DNA of 64,000 bases from Diplonema papillatum (Eukaryota; Euglenozoa; Diplonemea; Diplonemida; Diplonemidae). A program made the position numbers and the translations under genes. Position 1 is the stretch's first letter; the number at the start of each line of letters is the position of its first letter. The stretch spans positions 1 through 64,000 of the forward strand of contig JAPJBO010000154.1 in assembly GCA_030068145.1 (NCBI GenBank). Reading direction: 5' to 3'. This document shows positions 27,392-37,782 of this stretch, piece by piece. A model generated the notes under the pieces. It was not told the DNA's origin, ran no database searches, and saw only the letters and a program-made list of their open reading frames with translations.

Positions 27392-28231
27392 AACAAAAAA
27401 AACTCAGCCGGTCCACCCCCTGATAGACTGCTGATAGACTGTAATACTGTGCTTGCCTGTGATAGACTTGAGAGTTGAGAGTTGAGGTTGGTTTGATTAG
27501 AATGCAAAGAATCTGTGGCGCAATCTGCAGCATTGAGGTTGGAATGCAGAATATCTGCAGCGATGGCCTGCGTTAGTCACCAGGTGAGTACCTTCTCGGT
27601 CGTGCCGTGTACTGTGATAGCAACGGTCAACTCGATGCAGTTCCAGGAAAACAGGGGTGGACGGGCTCACATACCCCCTATATAAATCTATGGATCGGGG
27701 CCGTGCTCCCAGCGATCCCTCTTTTACTTTTTGTGATTGTTGGCGTTGTTGTTATTGTTGGTTGATCACTCTGGTGCAATCCGCTTTCCGGGGGGTTCAA
27801 TGCATTTTCCCTGCAAACGATGTGGTTTTCCCCGGATTTTATCAATCTGACACGCAACAAGAAGCTACCAGCGCGCTCGTCAGGATGGTACGGCACGAAT
27901 GTTCGAATGTCTGTACGTATTTTCAAGTCCAGTGCCAATGTTCACGACACACCAGGAGGAGAGTATTACTACTGTCCGCCACTGAGGGACTAGGGAAGCT
28001 CTGTTCAGGGCTGCTCACCCAAAGCTTTGCGCTGCACTGTATACAGCATTCGCGCCCCTTTTCACTGTCTCTGTACTTTTCCAGGCAGTTTACTGACCGT
28101 AAGGCACTTCCCGGCTCTTGTTGCGTTCTGGGAGGTCATTCGCACCAGAGCTGCATGCCGGCGTTCGGCTTTCCCGCGGAAAGCGGATTAACACCATGGT
28201 TGCTTTGTTTCTCTGTTTGTCGTTCTGTTAG

Positions 28232-28320
28232 GCTCGGTTGATTGGCCCGCTCGGGGTGGCTCAGCTTGCGGCTGCCGCAGAGCAGATTGCAGACCCAGTA
28301 CCAACTGCAGGCGGGTACTG
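28232..28320 (+). CDS. Candidate isolated exon
   Basis: It is framed by TTTCTCTGTTTGTCGTTCTG TTAG and by CTG|GTGAGT. Phase 0 gives ARLIGPLGVAQLAAAAEQIA DPVPTAGGY, an Ala-rich, protein-like peptide. A second frame is also open, and no neighbouring exon could be tied to it, so it may be chance or an orphan exon. Confidence 0.3.
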
Positions 28321-28542
28321 GTGAGTGCGCTTGATTCGGATTGTTTTCCGCGAATCATACCCGGTCCGCCCTTCCGGCGACAACATCTGTCGACCAGCAC
28401 ACTTCCCTGGCATACTGACGAGATTTGGATCGCAAGCCTGTCATGTTGCTGGCGAATGCATTCTAGTAAAGTACTCGTGGCAAGCACAACGCAGCCGTCA
28501 TCTGCACGATGACATTGTTGCCTGTGACGGGGGGCGAATCTT

Positions 28543-28543
28543 C

Positions 28544-28574
<31 letters not shown>
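28543..28574 (+). repeat. Poly-T tract
   Basis: About 30 T residues, followed by AATGTTCGG. Confidence 0.95.
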
Positions 28575-28577
<3 letters not shown>

Positions 28578-28949
28578 GTTCGGCAGGGGTCTTTAAAAGT
28601 TTGGGGGTTGGAGCGGAAAACCCGGTGTCAGCCAAAAACCCGGTGTGAGGTCAAATTTTTTTTTCCAACACTTGGGCAGCAGGGATGCCTTGGGACGAAA
28701 ATCTACGCTCTAAACCGGGGTTTTGGGGAATCACACGGCATTCAGCGGTGACCCTACTGTAGCCCCGACCCGCACAGTAGGCTGTGTTGACGCTTCGGGT
28801 GGGGGGAGACCTGCCCGCGCAGCAATATTTTTTGTGGTAGTGAGTCTCCTTTTGGCTTCTGCGTGCGTGTGCCGCCTCTGGTGCACGATTGAACCAGCGT
28901 TAAACTCCGGAACACCGATCCAGCAACTCTTCTTGTGGCGGTTTTGTGT

Positions 28950-29275
28950 TTCTTAAGGAGCCCTGCGCCGCAGGCGCGGAAACTTTTAAACGGTCGCACT
29001 TACGGATCAAAGCAGATGGGCACTAGGGTGGCTCGTCACAACTAGGTTGGCTGACATGTCAATTAAACCTGCGCCGCAGGCGCGGAAATTTTGACGGTCG
29101 CACTTACAGTTAAACAGATGGACGGAAACACGTTGGTTTGTCACCGGCTGCAGCAGGTTTTCGTCCTGCACAACGCCCTGCATTGCCTGCCACGGTGGAA
29201 CACTGTGAACAGAATGAGCAAATAATGCGGTAGCCCCATGACGGAAAACACCTGCGCCGCAGGCGCGGAAAATTT
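28950..29275 (+). repeat. Thrice-repeated CCTGCGCCGCAGGCGCGGAA motif
   Basis: CTGCGCCGCAGGCGCGGAAA and TTTT follow one another near 28963, 29068 and 29251. The first two are followed by a shared CGGTCGCACTTACGG/AGT..AAAGCAGATGG context. GCCTGCGGCGCAGG-type sequence inside can pair with itself. Confidence 0.75.
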
Positions 29276-29319
29276 TTGGCGCCTTTCTGGCCAGCCAGCT
29301 AAGTACGAAGATCGCAAAA

Positions 29320-30030
29320 CAGTTTTCCGTGAAAGAAATCTCCGCCGGTGGTTTCTGCTAGAGAGAAGATTTTTTCCATCAGGTTTCTGCCACGAGAAAT
29401 TTCCACCGATGGGTTCCGTTAGAAAACATTTCCACCAACAATTTCTGTTAGAAAAGTTTTCCGCCAAGCTTCCCGTGAAAGAAATTTCCGCCGGTGGTTT
29501 CTGCCATGCAAAAATTTCCATCAGTTTTCTGTCGTGAGAAATTTCCACCAACAGTATTCCACAAAGAAATTTCCGCCAGTAGTTTCCAAGAACATTTCCA
29601 CCAGGTTTCCACCACGAGAGAAATTTCCACCACCAGTTTCCCACGAAAGAAATTTCCGCCAGTAGTTTTCACGAGAACATTTCCATCATCGGTTTCCGCC
29701 ACGAAAAAATTTCCATCAGTTTTCTGTCGTGAGAAAAATTTACACCAACAGTTTTCCACGAAAGAATTTTCCGACAGTCGTTTCCACGAGAACATTTCCA
29801 TCAGGTTTCCGCCACGAGAGAAATTTCCGCCAGATTTCCGCCACGAGAAAATTCCCATCATTTTTCTGTCGTAGAGAAAATTTCTACCAACAGTATTCCA
29901 CAAAGGAAATTTCCGCCAGTAGTTTCCACGAGAAAATTTCCATCAGTTTTCTGTCGTGAGAAAATTTTCCACCACCAGTTTCCCTTCCCACGAAAGAAAT
30001 TTCCGCCGGTAGTTTCCATGAGAAAATTTC
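29320..30030 (+). repeat. Degenerate minisatellite of about 28 bp
   Basis: About 25 imperfect units follow the pattern GAAATTTCCRCCA, two to five variable bases, GTTTYC, CACGAGA. Minus-strand open frames (repeated GGNFS.. and WWK.. peptides) are a by-product of the period. Confidence 0.85.
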
Positions 30031-30120
30031 CAGCCTACACAGTGACAAAACAGAAATCTGGAAACTTTTTTTTCCCAGAAATCTTCTGACTTTTTTTTTT
30101 TTTTTTCCTCTTTTTTTGAC

Positions 30121-30165
30121 ACACCGGGTTTTCCCGGTGTCTGACACCGGGACACCGGGTTTTTA
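30121..30165 (+). repeat. Perfect hairpin ACACCGGG-TTTT-CCCGGTGT and repeats of its arm
   Basis: The 8-bp stem at 30121-30140 has a T4 loop and is followed by two more ACACCGGG copies. Similar AACCCGGTGT motifs stand at 28620 and 28640. Confidence 0.8.
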
Positions 30166-30477
30166 AAGTCCCCTGATGTTCGGGCTGCATCGGGCAGTAA
30201 AAGACAAAGAGCTTCGGTAAAGTCTTTTTTTCGTGCATCCGGCAATGTTCGCTCGGACAGTTCGCCCTTTGGCGGCGTTTTTTTTTCTTCGGGGCACACG
30301 GGAGAAAAAAGCAGTGCGCGAAGGAGGTCGTCCCGTGAAGGTTCAAGTTTTCTTGGTGCTTGCTGTGGAGAGAACTTCACAGGCTTCGTCTGTATCGTGT
30401 AGCTGTAACCAGGCATGGGGTGGTAAGGGAAATCCATGCCCAAGATCTCTTGAGGAAGTCTTTTGAGAAATGGCGAG

Positions 30478-30512
30478 TTTTTAGAGTGAAAGTTCGCTTG
30501 AAACTTTTTGTC
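30478..30512 (+). repeat. Family A, 5' stub
   Basis: TTTTTAGAGTGAAAGTTCGC then TTGAAACTTTTTG; homology stops before CCGGGG. Confidence 0.7.
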
Positions 30513-31164
30513 GGAACTCCATGTCGGGCGGCAACAGACTCGTCGCAGATCTAGGGAGGGCAAAAAAGGGTTGCGGCGATCTCCTTCTCTTGGATGAAAG
30601 CCTGAGGAACTAGGGCCTCGGGTTTTTTGTTTGTCCACTGCGGCGTTGTCGTCCTCGCTTGTGCGCGCATACAGTATTTCCGTCGTGCAGCGGGACAAGT
30701 GCACCGTGCGCCTGTGTCGGGCGATTCCTCACTCGTTTCTTTTTTTTCGCGAAAAGGACAAAAACGGATCTGGCGCTTCCTTTGTTTGTGCGCACTTACG
30801 CCGGCGGGGGCACTCCGGGCAAGAAGAGAGGGCTTAAAAAACTTAGGGTTTCTGGTACTCCCGAAACCCCCGTATTTGCGTAGTTCGTGCGTATCGAACT
30901 TTGAGTGCGTGAGCCCTGCGTAGTTCTTGCGGGGTTCGTGAAACGGCGAGAGCTACATTCTGATAAGTGTACTGGACTTTTTCGCCGCAGTGGCAAGTGA
31001 TACAAGCCCTGTCAGGACCGTTTAGACACTCAGTTAGCCACCAGCTGCCCATGGAGTACAACCCTACCCCCGTATTGCGGAGTGCCCGCGTAGTTTCTGC
31101 TTACTTCGTTGCTTCGGCTTTCGGGGGTACCATTTTCGTAGTCTTGGTCAGGGGAGGAGGGTCG

Positions 31165-31318
31165 TTGCAGTTGGTTCTGGTTTTGAGGAATGAGGGGAGG
31201 CAAGAAGGCTTGTGGTGGTCTCCGTGGGTCGGGTACCTTGTGCTACCTCCGTTCTTTTACACTCGTTCTCTTCTCTGAAGGGGGGTTGCAAGAACGTGCT
31301 TGGAATGGGTATGTGCTG
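31165..31318 (+). repeat. Family J block joined to a family D start
   Basis: Family J (TTTTGAGGAATGAGGGGAGG to TACACTCGTTCTCTTCTC, ends 31275) is followed at once by GGGGGTTGCAAGAACGTGCT, a family D 5' end that stops after TATGTGCT. Confidence 0.7.
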
Positions 31319-32091
31319 CCTATGTAGCCCGCATCGGCCTGAGCCAACACTGCTGCTTTCATGGGATGTTCACCTTGCCTGGGGGGGGAGGGGAGTGTGA
31401 CGCGTCCGATTCCCATCGCGCGCGAATCTCGGCCCGTTCGACCGTGCCGGCTTTGTTTGTAGGGTGCTATCCGTCACCTGGACTGTGTTTGGTCCCCCAG
31501 TATGACGCCCGAGGAGGCGTCGGGAGTGGAGGGTGGTCAAGCTTTGGATTTTTTTTGTTGCATATTGCTTGCTATTGTGGTTGTTGGCCTTTGACGGCAG
31601 TCTTGTTAACAGCAGTCTTGTAGATCGCTGTCAGCAAACGCTTCTCTGCTTGGAAGAAACAGGGCGCTGAGGCTCCTGAATGAGCCTAATTATCCGATTG
31701 TTGGCCGGTGGCTTGCACAAGGGCTACGTAGAGTACTTGGCAGCCTCCCTACACAAACAGAGCGGTGATTATCAGGTTGGACGGTTTCGTGTTTCAAGAA
31801 GCCGGTATTGTTTTGAGTTTCCGGTTGACCATGATTTTGGGGGGGAGGTGGCTGGTTCCGTCTTGACATTTTGCTGGCATAGTGTGGTACTCATTTGCTT
31901 GCAAATGACTCCCCACTAACGCAACAAGACGACGACATTTTGTGAAGAATTGGGGTTTTATACGTCATGATAACATACGACGGCGTGCGTCGGCTTGCGG
32001 GGTTAGTAAGATTACAAATGTGGGAGGTGCAGAGTGGATGATTGCGAGGGGGGAGATTTGCCGGCAAGAGGCAGACAACATGCCTCGTGTG

Positions 32092-32372
32092 AGCCGTAGG
32101 CATGCAACCAAGGCAGCTTGCAGTCTCGTAGGCATGCAGCCTAGGCAGCTTACAGTCTCGTAGGCATGCATCCAAGGCAGCTTACAGTCTCGTAGGCATG
32201 CAACCAAGGCAGCTTGCAGTCTCGCAGGCATGCAGCCAAGGCAGCTTACAGTCTCGTAGGCATGCATCCAAGGCAGCTTACAGTCTCGTAGGCATGCAAC
32301 CAAGGCAGCTTGCAGTCTCGCAGGCATGCAGCCAAGGCAGCTTACAGTCTCGTAGGCATGCAAGCAAGACAG
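32092..32372 (+). repeat. 32-bp tandem array with a three-unit higher order, about 8.7 copies
   Basis: The unit is GTAGGCATGCAACCAAGGCA GCTTGCAGTCTC, with CATGCA at 32101, 32133, 32165, 32197, 32229, 32261, 32293, 32325 and 32357. Variants AACC/TTGC, AGCC/TTAC and ATCC/TTAC recur in that order, giving a 96-bp higher-order unit. Confidence 0.95.
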
Positions 32373-32389
32373 CCTTCCTTTTACTTTTG

Positions 32390-32435
32390 ACTACTTGTGT
32401 AGCCGACAATGCGAAAAAAAAAAAACACAAGTAGT
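32390..32435 (+). repeat. 11-bp inverted repeat around an A12 run
   Basis: ACTACTTGTGT (32390-32400) and ACACAAGTAGT (32425-32435), with the A-run in the loop. Confidence 0.8.
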
Positions 32436-32439
32436 TGGT

Positions 32440-34050
32440 ACCAGTTGCTTTAGAGTAAAAAGGGGGACGGTGTGTCGTTTCTGTTGCCGGCGATGGACGC
32501 TTGTCGGTTGCCCCGGATATTTTGAACATCCGAAATTTCTTCTTTTATCTATCTCTGTTTTGATGCATCCAACTGGCACCGCAGGAGGAAGAGGGGGCTC
32601 GTGTGTTGTTGCCAGCCATGAGGTCTCACACTGTTACATATTACATACCGTCCAGCCTCTAATTTATAGGCCAATGATATGCGTGGCTTGGTAATGTATC
32701 GGCCGCTAATTTATAAATCCTTAATTATTATTTTCGGCACCACTCTTTGTGGATCAATGAATTCATTTCTTTTTGGCGGTGCCTCTGTAGCGGCGCCGCA
32801 GGCCCACGGTACGTGTGCTCGGTTCGCTTTTTCCCCTCATTTCTTTCTGCACAGATACCTCACGTTCCTTGAGTTTTTGCCCTGGAGCGATGTGTTGCCA
32901 TTACGAAGACAGACACGAGGAGTTTAGTTGTCGCACTGCAGTGGCATGTGCCAAACATGACCGGTGCTAAACGTAGTATGCTGCTGTGTGAGAACCGTGC
33001 TCGTGTAACACCACCGGCACGTACCAGCAGTAGTGCTCGGGTGGGCTATGGGACGCTATTCCGTCTTCCAGCGACCTTTGCTTTGTTATTTTTCCCCCTC
33101 TTTTTCCCTCTGTCGGTAGATCTATACTTTTCCTGTCGGTACACTCCCCCAGACTTCATGGGATTCATGCGCGCGGTACGCGTTTTTTGCCCTGCCTTTT
33201 TTCTTAGAGGCACACGGAAACAGCCTCACTTTTTCCTCGGTTTGTGTTTACCCTGGTTCGATCTGTTGCCATGAGGCGCTGGTTTCGACAGGCGCGGGAG
33301 GTTTGCGCTTTCGCACTGGAGTCGAGGATGAAGCAGCACTAGCCGTCGGACGCGCTTACTTCTCTCAGTAGTACCTGAACAGTGCCAGCGGTAACACTCG
33401 GCATGTACCCAATGCGGGAATTTTGCTTGTCTGCGCCTCTGTAGTGGGCATTGAGTTCTTCTTGAGTACATGAACCACAAGTGGATTAGCATGCACTGAG
33501 TCGGCATAGCGATCGTAATGCAGGGTTCCCGCAATGAACTGCAAGAAGCAGTAGTCTGGGTATGCTCCGAGTGTACGCTAGCTGCCTGCCCATAACCAAT
33601 CGGCACGTTCTAATTCTGCGGTTTGGTGCCTGACGGTTGAAGCGCATTGGAAACTGTCCCCCCATCCCCTCCTAGTCGACCGTTTCGTCATGGGGCAGTG
33701 ATTCAAACTCAGGGCGGCATTGGGTGTGTGTGTGTGTGTGTGTGAGTGTATAGCGGGAATGGGCAAATTCACTCACGTTTTCGGGATTCATGTGTTGGGG
33801 GCATATGAACAGTAGCAAGTGCAGAGCACAAAGCGTTTGGTGGCCCGATTAGGGTGACAATAGGACAGGCAAGGGTGAGAGGGCGCCATCGCCTTCTCGG
33901 TACAAACCCTGCACATGGTGCTTTTTGGCCACGATTCTGTTGACTCCTAAAGGCTGTAGACAAAGAGTCATGCCGCCTGATCTTTATATACGGATGCGAC
34001 AAGTGCGCTCGCCGGGGAGAAGCGGACGCTGGACGCCGGGAATAGTTGAG
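32440..34050. other. No recognisable gene; one short (GT)n at 33726-33745
   Basis: Open frames have no coding character. No dispersed family could be assigned. Confidence 0.5.
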
Positions 34051-34054
34051 TAGC

Positions 34055-34728
34055 AAAAATACTCGAGGGGCTGCCTTGTGCTTACTTCGAAGGAGGCTAG
34101 AGGGGGAGAAACAATACAACTACAAAATGGGTCTTTTTTGTTGAACGCTTATCCTGCATGGTTAAAAAAAGGTTTCATGTTGAACGCTTACGCCCGCCAC
34201 TAAACCCAGATTCACCTGTGTTTCGTGTGGGCTAGAACTTCAGTTTCCAATCCAAAGAGCGCACGTCCTCTGCAGGTACCGCAGGCGCAGCATGTTCTTG
34301 GCCCTGCCGCGAAGCGTGGGCGGAAAGTTCTGGCATCGAGCCAATACAAGCTGCTGATGCAGTGCGCACTCGTGTGGCACGACCACAAACGGCAGGGCAC
34401 CGCATGATTGGCTATCGGCGGCCTCTCTTAAACTTGCCGAAAGCACCGCGCGTGAACTATTTCCGGCCGGACACGAACTTGATGTACGGCCCGTTCAACG
34501 CGTTGCGAATGTCAAGCACCACGAACCGTTGCAGCTGCTTCGCGATGCGCCGGAGGTACGTGATGACCAGCGTCGGGAAATCGCAGTTCATGTACGCATA
34601 GCAGGAAAAGATGGCAGCCATGACTACCGCGGCCGTCAATCTTCCCTGACAGCACATTTACCTCCTTTGATCTTTTGCAACTGGCAGCCTCCTCAAGTAT
34701 TTCCTACAAAGCAGGTGCTTATACAAAA
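34055..34728 (+). mobile_element. Family C element carrying a 415-bp insert
   Basis: The left part (34055-34234) ends TTTCGTGTGGGCTA and the right part (34650-34728) starts CAGCACATTTACCTCC; all other family C copies are continuous here (GGGCTACAGCACATTTACC). A short internal duplication (TTGAACGCTTA) is present in the left part. Confidence 0.75.
34235..34649 (-). pseudogene. Gene fragment carried inside the family C element
   Basis: On the minus strand 34640-34461 reads VVMAAIFSCYAYMNCDFPTL, VITYLRRIAKQLQRFVVLDI, RNALNGPYIKFVSGRK then a stop. After it, in another frame, comes CALHQQLVLARCQNFPPTLR, GRAKNMLRLRYLQRTCALWI. The paired helices resemble helical-repeat organelle RNA-binding proteins, but this is not established. 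The stop and frame change make it a broken fragment. Confidence 0.45.
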
Positions 34729-35095
34729 AAGAAGGTGCTTTGAAGACTGGTGTTCCCTTTTAATAGAGTTAGAGCTCGTGCTTCGCTTTTTCTTCCCAAA
34801 AAGGGGGATTCGGTCCAAGCTAGGTTTCCGGACTCGCGCAATCGTGAGCAGCGCAAGCTCAAGAGGTCTAGTCAAACATTCCCTGCCGTATCCGTATGTT
34901 CAAGAAAACAAGAGCACGCGACCACTCTACTTTTTTTTTTGAAAGGTCGCTTGTCTTGGCAAAGATCTGCGAGGGGCGGGGCTAACATCTTTCCCACCCC
35001 ACTCCAGAGGAAAGTGAGGAGTGAAAAAGTCCGCTCGGGAGGTTGGTCGGGACACTTCGCAGTTCGTCATGTTGTGCCGCACATCGTGTGCATCA

Positions 35096-35374
35096 AAAAA
35101 TACTCGACGTAGCTGCTTCGACTCCGAATGGAAGGGTGGAAAGATAGAGGTAGAGGGGCAATACAATACAAACACAATCTGATGTGCTCTTCGCTTACAC
35201 CACCGTGTGTTTTGACCTGTTGTGTTTGTGCGTCTTGTCGTGTAGAGGGAGACCCGCAACCTCACGTCCGTTCAACACGTGGTTCGGTAGTTACAGCACT
35301 TGGGATCCCTTCGGCTCTTTGTCTGGCAGCATCGTCGAGCATTTCCTTCAAAGCGGGCTGGTACTAAAAAAAAA
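35096..35374 (+). repeat. Family B, complete copy
   Basis: Family B is about 280 bp. It starts GAAATACTCGACGTAGCTGC and TTCGACTCCGAATGGAAGG, contains TTCGCTTACACCACCGTGTG, GACCTCACGTCCGTTCAACA and CGTGGTTCGGTAGTTACAGC, and ends TCGTCGAGCATTTCCTT, AAGC.GGCGCTTATGTAAAA. Start and inner end are imperfect inverted repeats, the outer 3' end is A-rich, and there is no coding capacity. Confidence 0.85.
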
Positions 35375-35588
35375 GTATGGCGCTTTCTTTTGTTTGCGCG
35401 CACTAGCGGAACTCGCCTGCTTTGGTAAGTTTCAGGTAGTACGCTGCCAACTACTAATTTTTTATGCATTGGTAACACAAAAAAGATACCCATAGCGCTC
35501 CACGGGGCAGAAAGGAACTCAAGAACGCATGAATCGGCACGTGCGCAGCACCGTGCCCTGTCTACGGTCTGGATTCGTGTGTTCGATC

Positions 35589-37072
35589 CTTGACGTCAAG
35601 GATGCAAGCTGACCTTTCCCAGTCGTGTAGGCAGGACAGCTCCTTTGCCGGACAGCTGGTCACTCGCCCACCGGACGGACGAGAGCACGGGCGCATGTCG
35701 TCGGCGAGAAAGAGAGCATTGGTGAGTGGGCGTGGAGGAAGCAAGGGAAGAGAAGGTACCATTGATTTTGTGACTGTTGCTGTTGTGTTTCTATGGCAGC
35801 CTTCAATGGAATCTTGACGTCAAGGATGCAAGCTGACCTTTCCCAGCCGTGAAGGCAGGACAGCTCCTTTGCCGGACAGCTGCTCATTCGCCCACCGGCC
35901 GGACGAGAGCGCGGGCGCATGTCGTCGGCGAGAAAGAGAGCATTGGTGAGTGGGCGCGGAGGAAGCAAGGGAAGAGAAGGTACCATTGATTTTGTGACTG
36001 TTGCTGCTGTGTTTCTATGGCAGCCTTCAATGGAATCTTGACGTCAAGGATGCAAGCTGACCTTTCCCAGCCGTGAAGGCAGGACAGCTCCTCACTCGCC
36101 CACCGGACGGACGAGAGCGCGGGCGCATGTCGTCGGCGAGAAAGAGAGCATTGGTGAGTGGGCGCGGAGGAAGCAAGGGAAGAGAAGGTACCATTGATTT
36201 TGTGACTGTTGCTGCTGTGTTTCTATGGCAGCCTTCAATGGAATCTTGACGTCAAGGATGCAAGCTGACCTTTCCCAGCCGTGAAGGCAGGACAGCTCCT
36301 CACTCGCCCACCGGACGGACGAGAGCGCGGGCGCATGTCGTCGGCGAGAAAGAGAGCTTTGGTGAGTGGGCGCGGAGGAAGCAAGGGAAGAGAAGGTACC
36401 ATTGATTTTGTGACTGTTGCTGTTGTGTTTCTATGGCAGCCCTCAATGGAATCTTGACGTCAAGGATGCAAGCTGACCTTTCCCAGTCGTGTAGGCAGGA
36501 CAGCTCCTCACTCGCCCACCGGACGGACGAGAGCGCGGGCGCATGTCGTCGGCGAGAAAGAGAGCATTGGTGAGTGGGCGTGGAGGAAGCAAGGGAAGAG
36601 AAGGCACCATTGATTTTGTGACTGTTGCTGCTGTGTTTCTATGGCAGCCTTCAATGGAATCTTGACGTCAAGGATGCAAGCTGACCTTTCCCAGCCGTGA
36701 AGGCAGGACAGCTCCTCACTCGCCCACCGGACGGACGAGAGCGCGGGCGCATGTCGTCGGCGAGAAAGAGAGCATTGGTGAGTGGGCGTGGAGGAAGCAA
36801 GGGAAGAGAAGGCACCATTGATTTTGTGACTGTTGCTGTTGTGTTTCTATGGCAGCCTTCAATGGAATCTTGACGTCAAGGATGCAAGCTGACCTTTCCC
36901 AGCCGTGAAGGCAGGACAGCTCCTCACTCGCCCACCGGACGGACGAGAGCGCGGGCGCATGTCGTCGGCGAGAAAGAGAGCTTTGGTGAGTGGGCGCGGA
37001 GGAAGCAAGGGAAGAGAAGGTACCATTGATTTTGTGACTGTTGCTGTTTCTATGGCAGCCTTCAATGGAATG
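35589..37072 (+). repeat. Seven-copy 224/208-bp tandem array with intron-like signals
   Basis: Unit starts are at 35589, 35813, 36037, 36245, 36453, 36661 and 36869: two 224-bp units, then 208-bp units that lack TTTGCCGGACAGCTG. Every unit opens with the palindrome CTTGACGTCAAG (containing the CRE-type TGACGTCA) and has GCATTG|GTGAGTGGGC and, 78 bp on, TTTCTATGGCAG|CC, preceded by a pyrimidine-rich TGACTGTTGCTGCTGTG. ATTGATTTTGTGAC lies just before. All three plus frames of the 130-bp inter-intron part have stops, so it is not protein coding. Confidence 0.93.
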
Positions 37073-37480
37073 AAGGGCACAGGGGGGTAAAATAGAACCG
37101 AGGGCTCACTTTTTTTTTTTTCGTAGTAACAAAGCTTTGTAAACACGAAAGAAAACGCTGGCAGCGTGTTTGGGAGAAGATTAGCTTAACGATCATATTC
37201 ACTCACTATCAATCACTTAACAGGCTAATCCTCCCCCGGCACGTACAAACAAACCTCTGCCGGTGCTCCCTTCCCGAAAGGTTTTTTTTGATTCCCTCGT
37301 TCCTTTTGCTCGTGCGGTGCCGCGTGCGGTGTTTGAAGAGTTAAAGAAAGGTAGCCGTCGCGGGTTGGGCAACTTGGGTGTTTATGTATAGTATTCGCGG
37401 GGATGGTGGTGCGAGAAAAGTGTCGTTCTTTCAGGACGAAGTAGCGTCTAATCCCGGGCTACGCGTGCAAGGCAGTGGGC

Positions 37481-37703
37481 AAAAATACTCGAGGGGCTGC
37501 CCTGTGCTTATTTCGGCGGAGGCTAGAGGGGGAGAAAAACAATTACAACGCAATGCGGGTCCTTTTCGTTGGACGCTTACGCCCGCCACTAAACCCGAAG
37601 ATTTATCGGTGTGTCGTGTGGGCTACAGCACAACCTCCTTTTGATATTTCGCAACGGGCAGCTACCTCCAGTATTTCCTACAAAGCAGGTGCTTGTACAA
37701 AAA
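37481..37703 (+). repeat. Family C, complete copy
   Basis: AAAAATACTCGAGGGGCTGC to GCAGGTGCTTGTACAAAAAA. Confidence 0.85.
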
Positions 37704-37746
37704 ATAAGAGCTCGTCACTTGCACAACCGCGGCTGATACAAAACTA

Positions 37747-37782
<36 letters not shown>
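37747..37782 (+). repeat. (ATG)n microsatellite, 12 units
   Basis: A pure run directly after a family C element. Confidence 0.97.

Noticed and set aside
27657..28241. 194-codon plus-strand frame (MDGLTYPLYKSMDRGRAPSD)
   Set aside because: Cys/Ser-rich composition without any recognisable motif; it runs straight through a probable 3' splice site at 28231.
29141..29903. Minus-strand frames rich in GGNF and WWK peptides
   Set aside because: They follow from the ~28-bp minisatellite period.
32092..32372. CRISPR-like array of 32-bp repeats (also 14771-14980)
   Set aside because: The units are contiguous, with no unique spacers, and the host is eukaryotic.
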